From contig MEOL01000017.1 of assembly GCA_001769215.1 (NCBI GenBank), positions 155,178 to 219,177 of the forward strand: a stretch of DNA of 64,000 bases. Reading direction: 5' to 3'. The DNA is from Bacteroidetes bacterium GWF2_41_31. GTDB taxonomy: Bacteria; Bacteroidota; Bacteroidia; Bacteroidales; F082. The stretch's first letter is position 1; the number at the start of each line of letters is the position of its first letter. The notes beneath the pieces are model-generated. The model had not been told where the DNA came from and did no database searches. It was given only the letters and a program-made list of their open reading frames with translations. The position numbers and the translations under genes are program-made. Shown here in pieces: positions 41,148 through 50,113 of the stretch.

Positions 41148-44100
41148 ACTTCTTCAGTTTTAATGATTCCACGATTGTTTAAAATGCTGTAAACTATTGG
41201 GATAATGAAAATATTGAGCAGAGTTGATGTCAATAATCCACCCAAAATTACTTTTGCCATAGGGCTTTGGATTTCATTGCCGGGCAATTCACCTTGTACA
41301 GCCAACGGAATTAACGCCAATGCTGCCGTAAGGGCTGTCATTAAAATTGCATTCAAACGGTCGGATGAACCTTGAGTTATTGTTTCAATCAAGGATACTC
41401 CCCGACTTTGCAATCGCTGATAATTTGAAATAAGCAATATACCGTTTCGGGTAGCAATTCCAAAGAGTGTAATAAACCCAATAATTGCAGGAATACTCAT
41501 TACTCCTGAAGTAAAATAAATTGAAAACACACCACCAATCAATGCCAATGGCAAATTCAATAATACGATTCCGGCAAGTTTAAAGCTTTTAAATTCCTGA
41601 AACAGCAGTAAGAAAATGATGAGTATAGCCAATATGGATGTTATCATGAGTGTTTTTGAAGCACTTTCTTCGCTTTCAAACTGTCCGCCATATTCAATCC
41701 GATAGCCTTCGGGAAGTTCTACATTTTCGGCTACTGTAGCTTGTATTTCTTCCACCACACTGCGCAAATCTCTACCTGCCACGTTTGCAGCAATTACAAT
41801 TTTACGTTGCACATTTTCCCGGCTTATTGAACCTGACCCCGAAACTGAAACTACATCGGCCACTTGTTCTAAAGGCACTTTTTTACCGTCTTCGGTATCA
41901 ATCAGGGCTGCGCGTATGCCTTCAATTGTTTCAGTATAATCGCTATTTAACCTCAAAACCAGATCAAAACGACTTTGTCCTTCATAAATATCTGCTCTTT
42001 TTTCGCTGCCAAAGGCAATATCAACATATTCGTTAAACTGTTCGATGGTGATGCCGTATTGCGCCAACATATTGCGATTGGCTATTATTTGAATTTGTGG
42101 TATTTCAACTTGTTGGTCAACATTTACATCTACTAAACCTTCGATACCTGTAATCGCACTTTTAACCTGATTTCCAATGACAAACATTTTATTCAGGTCG
42201 TTGCCAAAGAGTTTTATGGCAATATTTGCCCTTGTACCTGAAAGCATGTGGTCAATACGATGTCCAAGAGGCTGACCGACCGTTGCGGCAATACCCGGAA
42301 TGCGCGCAATGGTTTCGCGTACATCTGCCATGAATTCCTCCCGACTTCGGTCGTTGAGTTCAAACGTGGCATCAATTTCGGCACTATTTACTGTTTGCGA
42401 ATGTTCATCCAGTTCGCCCCGGCCTGTTCGACGTGCCGTTCCGGTAATTTCGGGAATGGACAACAATTCGGTTTCCACCAGATTGCCCAATTTGTTGCTT
42501 TCTTCTAATGAGGCACCCGGTTTTGTAACAACGGACAGCGTTAACGAGCCTTCGTTGAATTCAGGCAAAAAGCTACGACCCATTGATGTAAATAGCACGA
42601 GTGATAGGACGAACAATCCAAGGGAAGAAAAAACAACCGTTTTCTTATGTTCTAGTGCCCATGTAAGCGATTTTTCATACCAGGCGGTTAACTTTCGTAC
42701 CAACCACTTTTCTTTTTCATTCCTTGCCAGATACTTTTCATCGGTAAGCATCAACTTTGTAAGCAATGGCGTTAAGGTCATAGCTACAATAAGAGAAACA
42801 AATAAGGAAACGATAAATGAAATACCAAGAGGCTGCAACATGCGACCTTCCATTCCTGACAGGAAAAATAACGGCAGGAACGCGACAATGATAATGAGTG
42901 TTGCATTCAATATAGATGCCCGAATCTCTTTTGATGCTTCAAAAACCACATTAAAGGATGATTGCCTGTCTGCTTTAGGTTTTTGTTGGTTTTGCCGTAA
43001 GCGCTTATAGACATTCTCCACGTCAATAATGGCATCGTCAACCAACGAGCCAATGGCAATGGCCATACCGCCCAAACTCATGGTGTTAATGTTTAAGCCC
43101 AAAGCTTTAAGCACCAATATGGCTCCAAGCAACGACAAGGGGATAGCCGTAAGAGAAATAATGGTCGTGCGAAAGCTTCCTAAAAACAAAAACAATATGA
43201 TGACTACAAAAATACCCCCTTCAATTAATGCATTTTGCACATTTTTTACCGAAGTTTCAATAAAATCGGCCTGACGGAAAATTTTTGTGTCTAAAACAAC
43301 ATCAGGCGGTAAGGTTTTTTGTAGGCCATTTAGGTTGGCTTCGACCAATTTAGTAAGCTCCAGGGTATTGGTGTTAGGCTGTTTTGAAATGGCAAGAATA
43401 ATGGCTGGTTTGGCATTCTGAGAAGCATGTCCCATTTTAACAGCACCACCAATTTTCACTTCGGCAACGTCTCTTACTCTGACAGGTTTGCCATTAACCG
43501 ACTTTATAAAAGAATTACCCAGTTCGTCCACATCGGCAGTCCGGGCCATCCCACGCACTGCATATTCATTGCCATACTGTCTGACTGCACTTCCCGATGA
43601 ATTCTGACTTATTCCTTTGCATAGTTCAGCCAATTCGAGCATGGAAACATGGTAGTATTTCATTTTTTCAGGATTCGCCAATATTTGATATTGCTTGTAA
43701 TCGCCTCCAATAATGGTTACCTGTGAAACGCCTCCGGTTGCCAATATCAAAGGTTTTACATTCCACTCGGCAATGGTTCTTAAATTCATCATACTGGTGC
43801 TGTCTGCTTGAATTCCGATAAGGAAAATTTCGCCCATGATGCTCGATTGTGGAGCTAATGTAGGTTGCCCGACTCCGATAGGCATTAGCGATGAAACGCT
43901 AATGAGTTTTTCGCTTACAATCTGACGGGCTTTGAAAATGTCGGTACCCCAATCAAACTCGACCCAAACAAACGAAAAACCTTGCGAAGAAACGGAACGT
44001 ACCCTGCGGACATCGGTTGCTCCATTTACAGAAGTTTCAATGGGAAAGGTGACCAACCGCTCTACTTCTTCCGATGCCATACCATGTGCATCTGTCATTA

Positions 44101-44245
44101 CAACAACCGTTGGGGAAGTAAAATCGGGGAACACATCCACATCCATATTTATAGCGGTTCTCATTCCGATAACCACCAGCAACATTGAAGCTAGTAAAAT
44201 GAGATACTTGTTGTTCAGTGAGAACTTTATAATATTATTTAACAT
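41144..44245 (-). CDS. CusA/CzcA family heavy-metal RND pump
   Basis: The protein has 1033 residues, the full length of HME-RND pumps. It opens with a membrane helix and NMDVDVFPDFTSPTVVVMT, typical of CzcA/CusA. Further marks are GMAIAIGSLVDDAIIDVENVYKRLR in helix 4 and HRIDHMLSGTRANIAIKLFG in the pore domain. Driven by protons, it exports metal ions from periplasm to outside through the TolC-type channel. Ion choice (Cu/Ag, Zn/Co/Cd) cannot be fixed by eye; the His-rich partner and the CDF gene favour Zn/Co/Cd. Confidence 0.9.
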   Translation of the reverse strand: MLNNIIKFSLNNKYLILLASMLLVVIGMRTAINMDVDVFPDFTSPTVVVMTDAHGMASEEVERLVTFPIETSVNGATDVRRVRSVSSQGFSFVWVEFDWGTDIFKARQIVSEKLISVSSLMPIGVGQPTLAPQSSIMGEIFLIGIQADSTSMMNLRTIAEWNVKPLILATGGVSQVTIIGGDYKQYQILANPEKMKYYHVSMLELAELCKGISQNSSGSAVRQYGNEYAVRGMARTADVDELGNSFIKSVNGKPVRVRDVAEVKIGGAVKMGHASQNAKPAIILAISKQPNTNTLELTKLVEANLNGLQKTLPPDVVLDTKIFRQADFIETSVKNVQNALIEGGIFVVIILFLFLGSFRTTIISLTAIPLSLLGAILVLKALGLNINTMSLGGMAIAIGSLVDDAIIDVENVYKRLRQNQQKPKADRQSSFNVVFEASKEIRASILNATLIIIVAFLPLFFLSGMEGRMLQPLGISFIVSLFVSLIVAMTLTPLLTKLMLTDEKYLARNEKEKWLVRKLTAWYEKSLTWALEHKKTVVFSSLGLFVLSLVLFTSMGRSFLPEFNEGSLTLSVVTKPGASLEESNKLGNLVETELLSIPEITGTARRTGRGELDEHSQTVNSAEIDATFELNDRSREEFMADVRETIARIPGIAATVGQPLGHRIDHMLSGTRANIAIKLFGNDLNKMFVIGNQVKSAITGIEGLVDVNVDQQVEIPQIQIIANRNMLAQYGITIEQFNEYVDIAFGSEKRADIYEGQSRFDLVLRLNSDYTETIEGIRAALIDTEDGKKVPLEQVADVVSVSGSGSISRENVQRKIVIAANVAGRDLRSVVEEIQATVAENVELPEGYRIEYGGQFESEESASKTLMITSILAILIIFLLLFQEFKSFKLAGIVLLNLPLALIGGVFSIYFTSGVMSIPAIIGFITLFGIATRNGILLISNYQRLQSRGVSLIETITQGSSDRLNAILMTALTAALALIPLAVQGELPGNEIQSPMAKVILGGLLTSTLLNIFIIPIVYSILNNRGIIKTEEV

Positions 44246-44256
44246 GTGTGTTCGAT

Positions 44257-45756
44257 TTAATGGTTATGACCTGAATGAGCATCCAACGTTCCTGTTGCCT
44301 GAGCCAGTTTTACAAGAATAGCTCCTGCAGTTACTACCCGTTCCTGTTGTGTAATACCTTTCACTATTTCAGTTTTCAAACCATCGGTTGCCCCCACTTT
44401 CACTTCTCTTTTTTCGAAGAGCTCGGGATGAACCTGCACAAATACAAAATAAGTGCCTTGTTCTTCCAATAAAGCGGCATTTGGTATTGTTAATGCCAGA
44501 GTATTCGTTAAAGTTTTTAGGTATACTTCAACAAAGCCGCCCGAAACAAAATCTCCTTTATTATCGATTTGAATATTTATTGGAAGTAAGAAATTATCAT
44601 TATTCGTATTTCTGCCAAAAGAGACTATTTTTCCGTTTAGTTCTGCCAGCGTATAAGTCTCGTTGTTTTGAAGCAAGCGAATGTTAGCCGAATTGATTGT
44701 GGCTAAAACAGGTGCATACTTTTGTTGAACTTCTGCCTTTAACAGCAATGTTTTGTTTTGCGAAACGGCAACAATGGCTTGCCCTGCTTCAACATATTGC
44801 CCGTTTTGCACAAACACCTGTTTTATATATCCATTCATTGAACTTGTTACATTCTGTCCGGAAGCACTAAAGTTTTTAACCAGATTGTTGTAGTTTGCCT
44901 TTGCGTTTTCGTACTGGTTTGTTGCACTGAGCAAGTCCTTTTCTGAGATTATTTTATCCTTTGCCAGTTCAGTTAATCGCTCATAATCGGCTTTTGCCTT
45001 TTCGTAATTGTTTTTTACTTCCTGAAAGTAGACCGTAGAATTATTGTTGGCTAAATCACTTCCCGATATGGAAAAAAGAACTTGTCCATTTGATACCGCT
45101 TTTCCCTCCAGCACATTTTCAGCAGCAAACAAAACAGTTCCATTTGTTTTGGCTGTAATTATGGTTTCGTCACCCTGGGCAGACTGCACCTGGGCCGTGG
45201 TTTTAATAACCTGTCCAAAGGGTTCAACTTTAGGATATTCAGTTGCGAAATCAATTTTCCACGATTGTTCTTTTGTAAAAACTGTTGCATTGGTTGATGA
45301 AAAAACAATCTGTTCCGCTGCATGAATGGCATCATGTTCATCGGCATACACCTGTACTTCGGGAGCAATTATCTGGAATTCTCCTTTATCTGTTACAATG
45401 TCAAAAACCAATTGACCAACACCTTCGGTTTCGGGTGTTAATACAAATTTGTAAATGCCTTTTCGGGTTGGCTTATCAAGTGTATGGCTGGTTTCCTTGC
45501 CGTTAATTATTAAGCGGGCAGTCATACTTCCACTCTCCAACGCCTTGAAACCTGGTAAATGGGAGAAATGCGATAATATTTCACCTGTTTCACCAACCAC
45601 AAAAGGGTCGGCTTCGGCAAAAACTTCAAATTCGTTACTGTAGGCGGTAATTTTTATTGAAACTTCATCGTGATGCGACTCTTCTGCATCATGGTTGGTA
45701 TGGCAGCTTGCAAAGATTAAGGCAAGTGCTGTGTATAAAATGATCTTAATTTTCAT
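44257..45756 (-). CDS. RND efflux periplasmic adaptor (CusB/CzcB type) lipoprotein
   Basis: The protein has 499 residues. A lipoprotein signal (LIFASC, Cys18) is followed by a His-rich stretch HTNHDAEESHHDEV. There is an extra N-terminal beta domain of about 120 residues (residues 30-150). The adaptor core comprises a barrel-sandwich, a coiled-coil hairpin (NNYEKAKADYERLTELAKDKI) and a beta-barrel, ending with AHSGHNH. It links pump and outer channel and may deliver metal. It is first in the operon CzcB-CzcA-CzcC-CDF, 11 bases before the pump gene. Confidence 0.85.
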   Translation of the reverse strand: MKIKIILYTALALIFASCHTNHDAEESHHDEVSIKITAYSNEFEVFAEADPFVVGETGEILSHFSHLPGFKALESGSMTARLIINGKETSHTLDKPTRKGIYKFVLTPETEGVGQLVFDIVTDKGEFQIIAPEVQVYADEHDAIHAAEQIVFSSTNATVFTKEQSWKIDFATEYPKVEPFGQVIKTTAQVQSAQGDETIITAKTNGTVLFAAENVLEGKAVSNGQVLFSISGSDLANNNSTVYFQEVKNNYEKAKADYERLTELAKDKIISEKDLLSATNQYENAKANYNNLVKNFSASGQNVTSSMNGYIKQVFVQNGQYVEAGQAIVAVSQNKTLLLKAEVQQKYAPVLATINSANIRLLQNNETYTLAELNGKIVSFGRNTNNDNFLLPINIQIDNKGDFVSGGFVEVYLKTLTNTLALTIPNAALLEEQGTYFVFVQVHPELFEKREVKVGATDGLKTEIVKGITQQERVVTAGAILVKLAQATGTLDAHSGHNH

Positions 45757-45800
45757 TGTTCTATTGTTTAAATATTAAAAATCGTAGAATTGAATCCTAA

Positions 45801-45881
45801 GATCCCGATAGCTTCGCATCGGGAATCGGTACGACTAAGTGATTTCAGTTCATCCCGAATTCCCGGGATTTCTGAAATCAC
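45801..45881. repeat. Two hairpins between the His-rich gene and the efflux operon
   Basis: Hairpin 1: GATCCCGAT / ATCGGGAATC (45801-45827). Hairpin 2: GTGATTTCAG / CTGAAATCAC (45839-45881), enclosing a second stem ATCCCG / CGGGAT. They lie 12 bases downstream of the His-rich gene stop and 44 bases upstream of the adaptor gene start. They probably end or weaken the first transcript; they also look like REP-type repeats. Confidence 0.55.
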
Positions 45882-45893
45882 AGTCTCATTGAT

Positions 45894-46352
45894 CTAAATA
45901 ATAGCAGGAGGGCCTCGTAGCGCAGATGCCTTGAGGTAGCTTAATGATGATATTAAAAATGGGGGTTCTTTAAAGCACTTTCCTTCAAGATCAGGTGGCT
46001 TAAAAAGTTCTGTTCGGAATAATTCGGTATAAATGAGCAAAGAAACCTCACGAACCTGGGTGTTTGATTCTAACAGATTAGTTCTTTCAATTGTGAAATC
46101 ATTCGTTGCTAAAATGTGATGATGAAAAGGAAAAGGGTGGTTATGTTCGGTACTCTTTTCTTCTTTTTGTGAATCATGATTGTGTTGATGCTCACCCTCG
46201 TGCAGATGTTTGTGTTCGTGGTCATCATCATGCTCAACTATACCAGAAAAATTCAAAGCCAAGTCCACATGATGATGATGAACAATCATCTCATGACTCA
46301 ATACTACCAGGAATGATAGTAATAATGATATGGCATAAAATTTAATTTTCAC
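45894..46352 (-). CDS. His-rich exported metal-binding protein
   Basis: The best start is GTG at 46352 (KIKFYAISLLLSFLVVLSHE), giving 152 residues with a signal peptide; an ATG 17 codons upstream overlaps the DUF1801 gene and a TACTTTTG promoter-type box, so it is less likely. The centre is full of His/Asp/Glu (HHHHVDLALNFSG, EHDDDHEHKHLHEGEHQHNHD), good for binding divalent metals. It lies before the CzcBAC-CDF operon on the same strand. Probably a periplasmic metal buffer or sensor; no catalytic domain. Confidence 0.65.
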   Translation of the reverse strand: MKIKFYAISLLLSFLVVLSHEMIVHHHHVDLALNFSGIVEHDDDHEHKHLHEGEHQHNHDSQKEEKSTEHNHPFPFHHHILATNDFTIERTNLLESNTQVREVSLLIYTELFRTELFKPPDLEGKCFKEPPFLISSLSYLKASALRGPPAII

Positions 46353-46374
46353 AAATGCAAAAGTACGAGTTTCT

Positions 46375-46797
46375 TTATTTGTATTTTGTTTGAAGAAAAT
46401 CAACCGTTGATTTGATCAGTTTTTTAAGAGCTTCCTGGTTGATGTCCGAAAATTTCTTAATGTAAATGCAGGCTTTTCCCATTTTGAATTTCCCCAAATC
46501 CTTCAGCAATTCATCCTGCCCCGCACAGCCTGAATATACATAAAGCGAGATGGCGGCTTTTCGGGGAGAAAACCCTACAAGCGGCCAATCGCCTTCCTGC
46601 CGGCTTCTTTCAGACTTGTAATGGTACTGCCCGAATCCGATAATCGAACCTCCCCACATTTTAGGTTCATAACCTGTAACATCCTGCATTAGTTTGAGAA
46701 TTTCAAAGCTGTCTTTTCTCTTTTGTTCGGTGTCGGCAAATGAATTAATAAATTCGTGAACGCCTGCATCGTTCTGTTTGGTTTTTAATTCTGCCAT
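46375..46797 (-). CDS. DUF1801 protein
   Basis: The protein has 140 residues fitting DUF1801 (YdhG-like fold): VHEFINSFADTEQKRKDSFEIL, PKMWGGSIIGFGQYHYK, WPLVGFSPRKAAISLYVYSG, MGKACIYIKKFSDI. These small cytoplasmic proteins have no firm function; iron or ligand binding has been proposed for relatives. Complete; probably its own unit. Confidence 0.85.
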   Translation of the reverse strand: MAELKTKQNDAGVHEFINSFADTEQKRKDSFEILKLMQDVTGYEPKMWGGSIIGFGQYHYKSERSRQEGDWPLVGFSPRKAAISLYVYSGCAGQDELLKDLGKFKMGKACIYIKKFSDINQEALKKLIKSTVDFLQTKYK

Positions 46798-46869
46798 TTC
46801 TTAAGTATTAAGCGATTATCATTTTCGATTTTAACCATTTCGTTTATCCAACCTATAACCTCAATCAGT

Positions 46870-47151
46870 TTAGGGATTCGATTTCCATATTTTATCGGAA
46901 ACTGGCAAATATTCGGGAAGTGCAGCCGGGCCATACCAGTTAAAAATTTCATAATCCAGAAAACTGTTTTTTATTGCGGGGTCGGTTTGCAATAAATCCT
47001 GCGCCTCTTCGATCGAGTTAATATTGTTCAAAATAAAAATTCCCCTGTAGCTGTTTTCATTCTTCCCCAAAGGACCGGCAACAACGAGTTTACCCTCCTT
47101 AACCAACTTATTAATGTTATCCAAATGCCCTTTGAAACTTTCAGTGATCAA
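46870..47151 (-). pseudogene. YciI-like domain, separated by a frameshift
   Basis: An 93-residue frame with no ATG (opens at TTG 47151): LITESFKGHLDNINKLVKEGKL, VVAGPLGKNENSYRGIFIL, EEAQDLLQTDPAIKNS. This is a YCII-related domain lacking its first strand. That strand (MKKYYLVILKTGTN) is at the end of the upstream frame. Adding one A to the A4 run at about 47157-47160 joins both into AEKQLITESFKGHL, so a one-base deletion (or a sequencing error) splits the gene. Confidence 0.65.
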
Positions 47152-47732
47152 TTGTTTTCGGCAGTGGTGTTTGTTCCAGTTTTGAGGATGACCAAATAGT
47201 ACTTTTTCATTCCGTAATCGTCGGCGCCTAATTTTTCGGCCAATGCCTTATCGTAATCCGGATTTGAAATCGTTGTGTCTTGTTCAGTCGTTACGATACC
47301 TTGTTTCGTCATACCGTAACCATATCCTTTTTGCTTTTCATCCAAAACTTGAACGAAAATTTTGTTGTCAGAAAGTTTTTGGTAAACAATTTTTTTCGGA
47401 AAATCGTGGAATGCGTTTTCAAAGATAAATGTACTGTCGGTTTGCGTCATTTTAAACTCAATACCTTTCTTTTGATTTTGATCGAGAACAATGGCGGTAT
47501 ATATTATTTCGTTATTCTTTTGAATGATGTCCAGATATTCAGAAACAATTAGTTGCCCATTATTTATTCTGAACGAAATACCCTTTAACTCTTTGTTGTC
47601 AAGTTTATCCCAGTGTTCATAAATTTCTTTGTTCTCCATCTTCCATGTTCCCCGTAAAAAATCAGGAAAGGTAGCCTGACCAAAAGTCAAGTTGGCTAAA
47701 GTTATCAAAGTAAATGTCAAAACTAATTTCAT
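47148..47732 (-). CDS. Exported DUF6265 protein with the start of a YciI domain
   Basis: The protein has 194 residues. Signal peptide (MKLVLTFTLITLANLTFGQ), then a DUF6265 beta-barrel-like domain: FLRGTWKMENKEIYEHWDKL, EFKMTQTDSTFIFENAFHDFPKKIVYQ. The last 45 residues (DYDKALAEKLGADDYGMKKYYLVILKTG) belong to a YciI-type domain and break off at the frameshift. An intact product would be a DUF6265-YciI fusion of about 285 residues. Function unknown; YciI relatives include small ligand-binding or dehydrochlorinase-like enzymes. Confidence 0.65.
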   Translation of the reverse strand: MKLVLTFTLITLANLTFGQATFPDFLRGTWKMENKEIYEHWDKLDNKELKGISFRINNGQLIVSEYLDIIQKNNEIIYTAIVLDQNQKKGIEFKMTQTDSTFIFENAFHDFPKKIVYQKLSDNKIFVQVLDEKQKGYGYGMTKQGIVTTEQDTTISNPDYDKALAEKLGADDYGMKKYYLVILKTGTNTTAENN

Positions 47733-48412
47733 TTTACCCTATTTTTTGTTGCCTGATCACTTTTCGCAACCCGCACCCCACTCGGTATTTCAATTGGGGC
47801 TGCCCGGCCGATTAAAGGCGTTGTTCCTGTTTTTTGATACTACTTTGCGAAAATAGAAATTAAATCTATAACGACGCGAATATGAGTTAAATCCGGTATT
47901 ACATTACCAAACGGTGACACTAATAGCTTATAAAATAACCCAATCCTTCGATAAGTGCATAACCCACGGGGCGATGGTGGGTTCAACACTTCCGATATCG
48001 GGACATCGCCTGGCGCGGTGCGGTGCTCATAGTCCTGTTTATTATGCAGTCGTACATTATTCTTTATTCTATATTTTCAATCATGTTGATATCGGTTTAA
48101 TTTATTTCAATTCGGTTTCTTTGCATGCGGTTAATTCATGTTTAACACAAATTCTTTGTTTCATAATAAATGAACCATCGGGTGTTTGGATGGTAAATCT
48201 AGGAATATATTTTATTGGTTTTAAATTGGGGGTTAAGAATTGATGGAGTCGATTGTCAGGTTTTGGTAACAAGTTAGTTGAGATTCTCTAAGTTACACGC
48301 TATGATTGTAAATTCACAAAACAAAAATCAACAAACCCGCCAAAATTTGATAAAATCAAGCTTCCGGGAAATTCCTCAGTTCGTTTGCAACGTACCAATT
48401 CTCTTTCAGGAA
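47733..48412. other. Intergenic region with a family 2 relic
   Basis: No intact gene is found in this 680-bp gap. The stretch 48102-48260 is the third, weakest copy of repeat family 2 (minus strand RFTIQTPDGSFIMKQ, stop at 48102; DNA match GGTAAATCTAGGAATAT...GGGGGTTAAGAATTGATGG...GATTGTCAGG to 18060-18120). The remainder, including a G/C-rich piece at 47960-48030, shows nothing I can identify. Confidence 0.4.
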
Positions 48413-49702
48413 TTAGTCCTTCAACCCAGTTATTACTCCGTATTTTTCGCCCATTAGTAAATGAGGATAAGATTGCCCGTTAGCCGGTGTTTTTGAAGTT
48501 TCCAAAACAAATCCGGCATCCTTCTGAAAGATCATTACAAAATCAGAACCTCCAAACAGGAAATATCCAAGCATATCTCCCTTAATTACACGTGTGCCAA
48601 CGGTAATATTCGTCTCCCAATTTACCGAACACACCTGCGACATCCCAATTGGAAGCAATGCCACCAATCCGAAATCCTCTGTGTCAATAATCACGCAACC
48701 CCTTGTTTCGATTGCCTGCCAGCCCGGAATTGAATCATTCAGCATGTATCTTTCATTTGTCGCATCCCAGGTAATAATGCCGCCAACAGCTTCTTCATCA
48801 TTAATAATTCTAACCTCTTTGATTACGCCGCCTACCGGAAAATGGTAGCGGTGATAATCTTGTACATTAAGAAAAGTGTGCGTTAAAGTACCTTCGGCAA
48901 ATTCATTTTGGTACTGGCTGTCTTCGCCAATTAATTTTACAACCGAAATTAAGGTTCCCGATTTAATGGGCACACCATCTTTTTCGACAACATTAGAATT
49001 GATATCAATTTGCCATTCACCTTCGGGTTCAGCGTCTGCCGGAGATACAACAATGGTGTTGTCGTCGGGGGAAGCAATCGGCCGTTTATCCGGCGATTTG
49101 AGATACCTCGAAAAAAACCGGTTAAACGAGTTCCAGTTTGAAGGATCTTCGTACCAATCGTTCGACAAACCAAACCGATCATCAGCCAACGCCATTTGAT
49201 AATATTCGTCTTTCCACGACTCCGGTGTATTGAGATACAAGCCCCATGCTTTATTGAAACTTACCAGCCAATCGGTGTAAGGCGTCACATACTGAAGTGA
49301 GTTATGATACAACCCCAGGCCCTCAAGCTCGGTAAGCGGCTGGTCGTTGATGAAATAGAAATAATCCAGGCTCTGATCAATCTTATCATACAACAAAGGG
49401 TAGGGTGTGCCCGGAAGAATGGTCCAGGGCATGCAGGTTTCTGCCCATGTAACAAATTCATAGTATTCTTCGAGCGTTTGCGCCGGATTTGTGTTTTTAT
49501 CCGGATTCACCATCTTTGCCTGATCAATAGACTTGACTAAAAGCGATTTTATGTTCTGATTACTTTCAACAATGCCGATCAACTCCAATGTTTTATCTCC
49601 ATAAGCGGGAGTATTGGACGAATCGTCGCGTTTACAGGATGTCAGAACCGTTGTAATGACCAAAAAACACAGAACAATCAAAAGGTGTAACGACTTTTTC
49701 AT
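48413..49702 (-). CDS. Phosphatidylserine decarboxylase-like lipoprotein
   Basis: The protein has 429 residues. A lipoprotein signal (TVLTSC, Cys23) makes it membrane-anchored outside the inner membrane, unlike ordinary Psd. The C-terminal 250 residues match the decarboxylase fold: FNRFFSRYLKSPDKRPIASPDD, FLNVQDYHRYHFPVGGVIKE with the His pair, VALLPIGMSQVCSVNW, and GDMLGYFLFGGSDFVMIF. The last corresponds to the self-cleavage site (normally GST); here Gly-Gly-Ser-Asp keeps the Ser that becomes the pyruvoyl group. The substrate may be a phospholipid head group or another serine-like compound. It stands alone. Confidence 0.75.
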   Translation of the reverse strand: MKKSLHLLIVLCFLVITTVLTSCKRDDSSNTPAYGDKTLELIGIVESNQNIKSLLVKSIDQAKMVNPDKNTNPAQTLEEYYEFVTWAETCMPWTILPGTPYPLLYDKIDQSLDYFYFINDQPLTELEGLGLYHNSLQYVTPYTDWLVSFNKAWGLYLNTPESWKDEYYQMALADDRFGLSNDWYEDPSNWNSFNRFFSRYLKSPDKRPIASPDDNTIVVSPADAEPEGEWQIDINSNVVEKDGVPIKSGTLISVVKLIGEDSQYQNEFAEGTLTHTFLNVQDYHRYHFPVGGVIKEVRIINDEEAVGGIITWDATNERYMLNDSIPGWQAIETRGCVIIDTEDFGLVALLPIGMSQVCSVNWETNITVGTRVIKGDMLGYFLFGGSDFVMIFQKDAGFVLETSKTPANGQSYPHLLMGEKYGVITGLKD

Positions 49703-50113
49703 AACCTGATTTTATTTTAGATTTTTACAATACACAAATATAGGTTTTAATGGATTATGAATTTTTTTTGGGAACTCTTCTTCATCAATCATCCTCCATT
49801 GGCGTACGAATGGTTCGCATGCCCTTAAATACAACAATTTGTGAGTCAATAAGACAAATGCTGGTTCAATTCTGGCAACTGGACTATGTTTTGTTAAAAG
49901 CCTGATAAAGCGATAGTTGATACAGGTTGTGGTTATTGGTAAAGGCAAGCGTTGGAAAAAAACGCGCACCAGAGATTTTGTTAAAGAAGTGTGTTGTCAC
50001 GCGTAACGCTATCGCTAAATGCGCGCCAGAGTTGGGTGTTTTTTTGTCACTTCTAACCCTGTCAGCGAAAGTTTGATAAGGCCGAATATTATGCAGTGCT
50101 TAATTCCTGCCAG
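49703..50113. other. Intergenic region, nothing recognised
   Basis: In this 411-bp gap I find no convincing gene. A minus-strand open frame at 49712-49969 lacks any protein-like pattern. There is no clear palindrome of the families seen elsewhere. Confidence 0.4.

Noticed and set aside
42300..43010. 236-codon plus-strand open frame inside the RND pump gene
   Set aside because: It lies opposite a full-length CusA/CzcA pump and is a shadow frame.
49712..49969. 85-codon minus-strand open frame between the Psd-like and DUF5777 genes
   Set aside because: No ribosome binding site, no domain, irregular composition; treated as intergenic.
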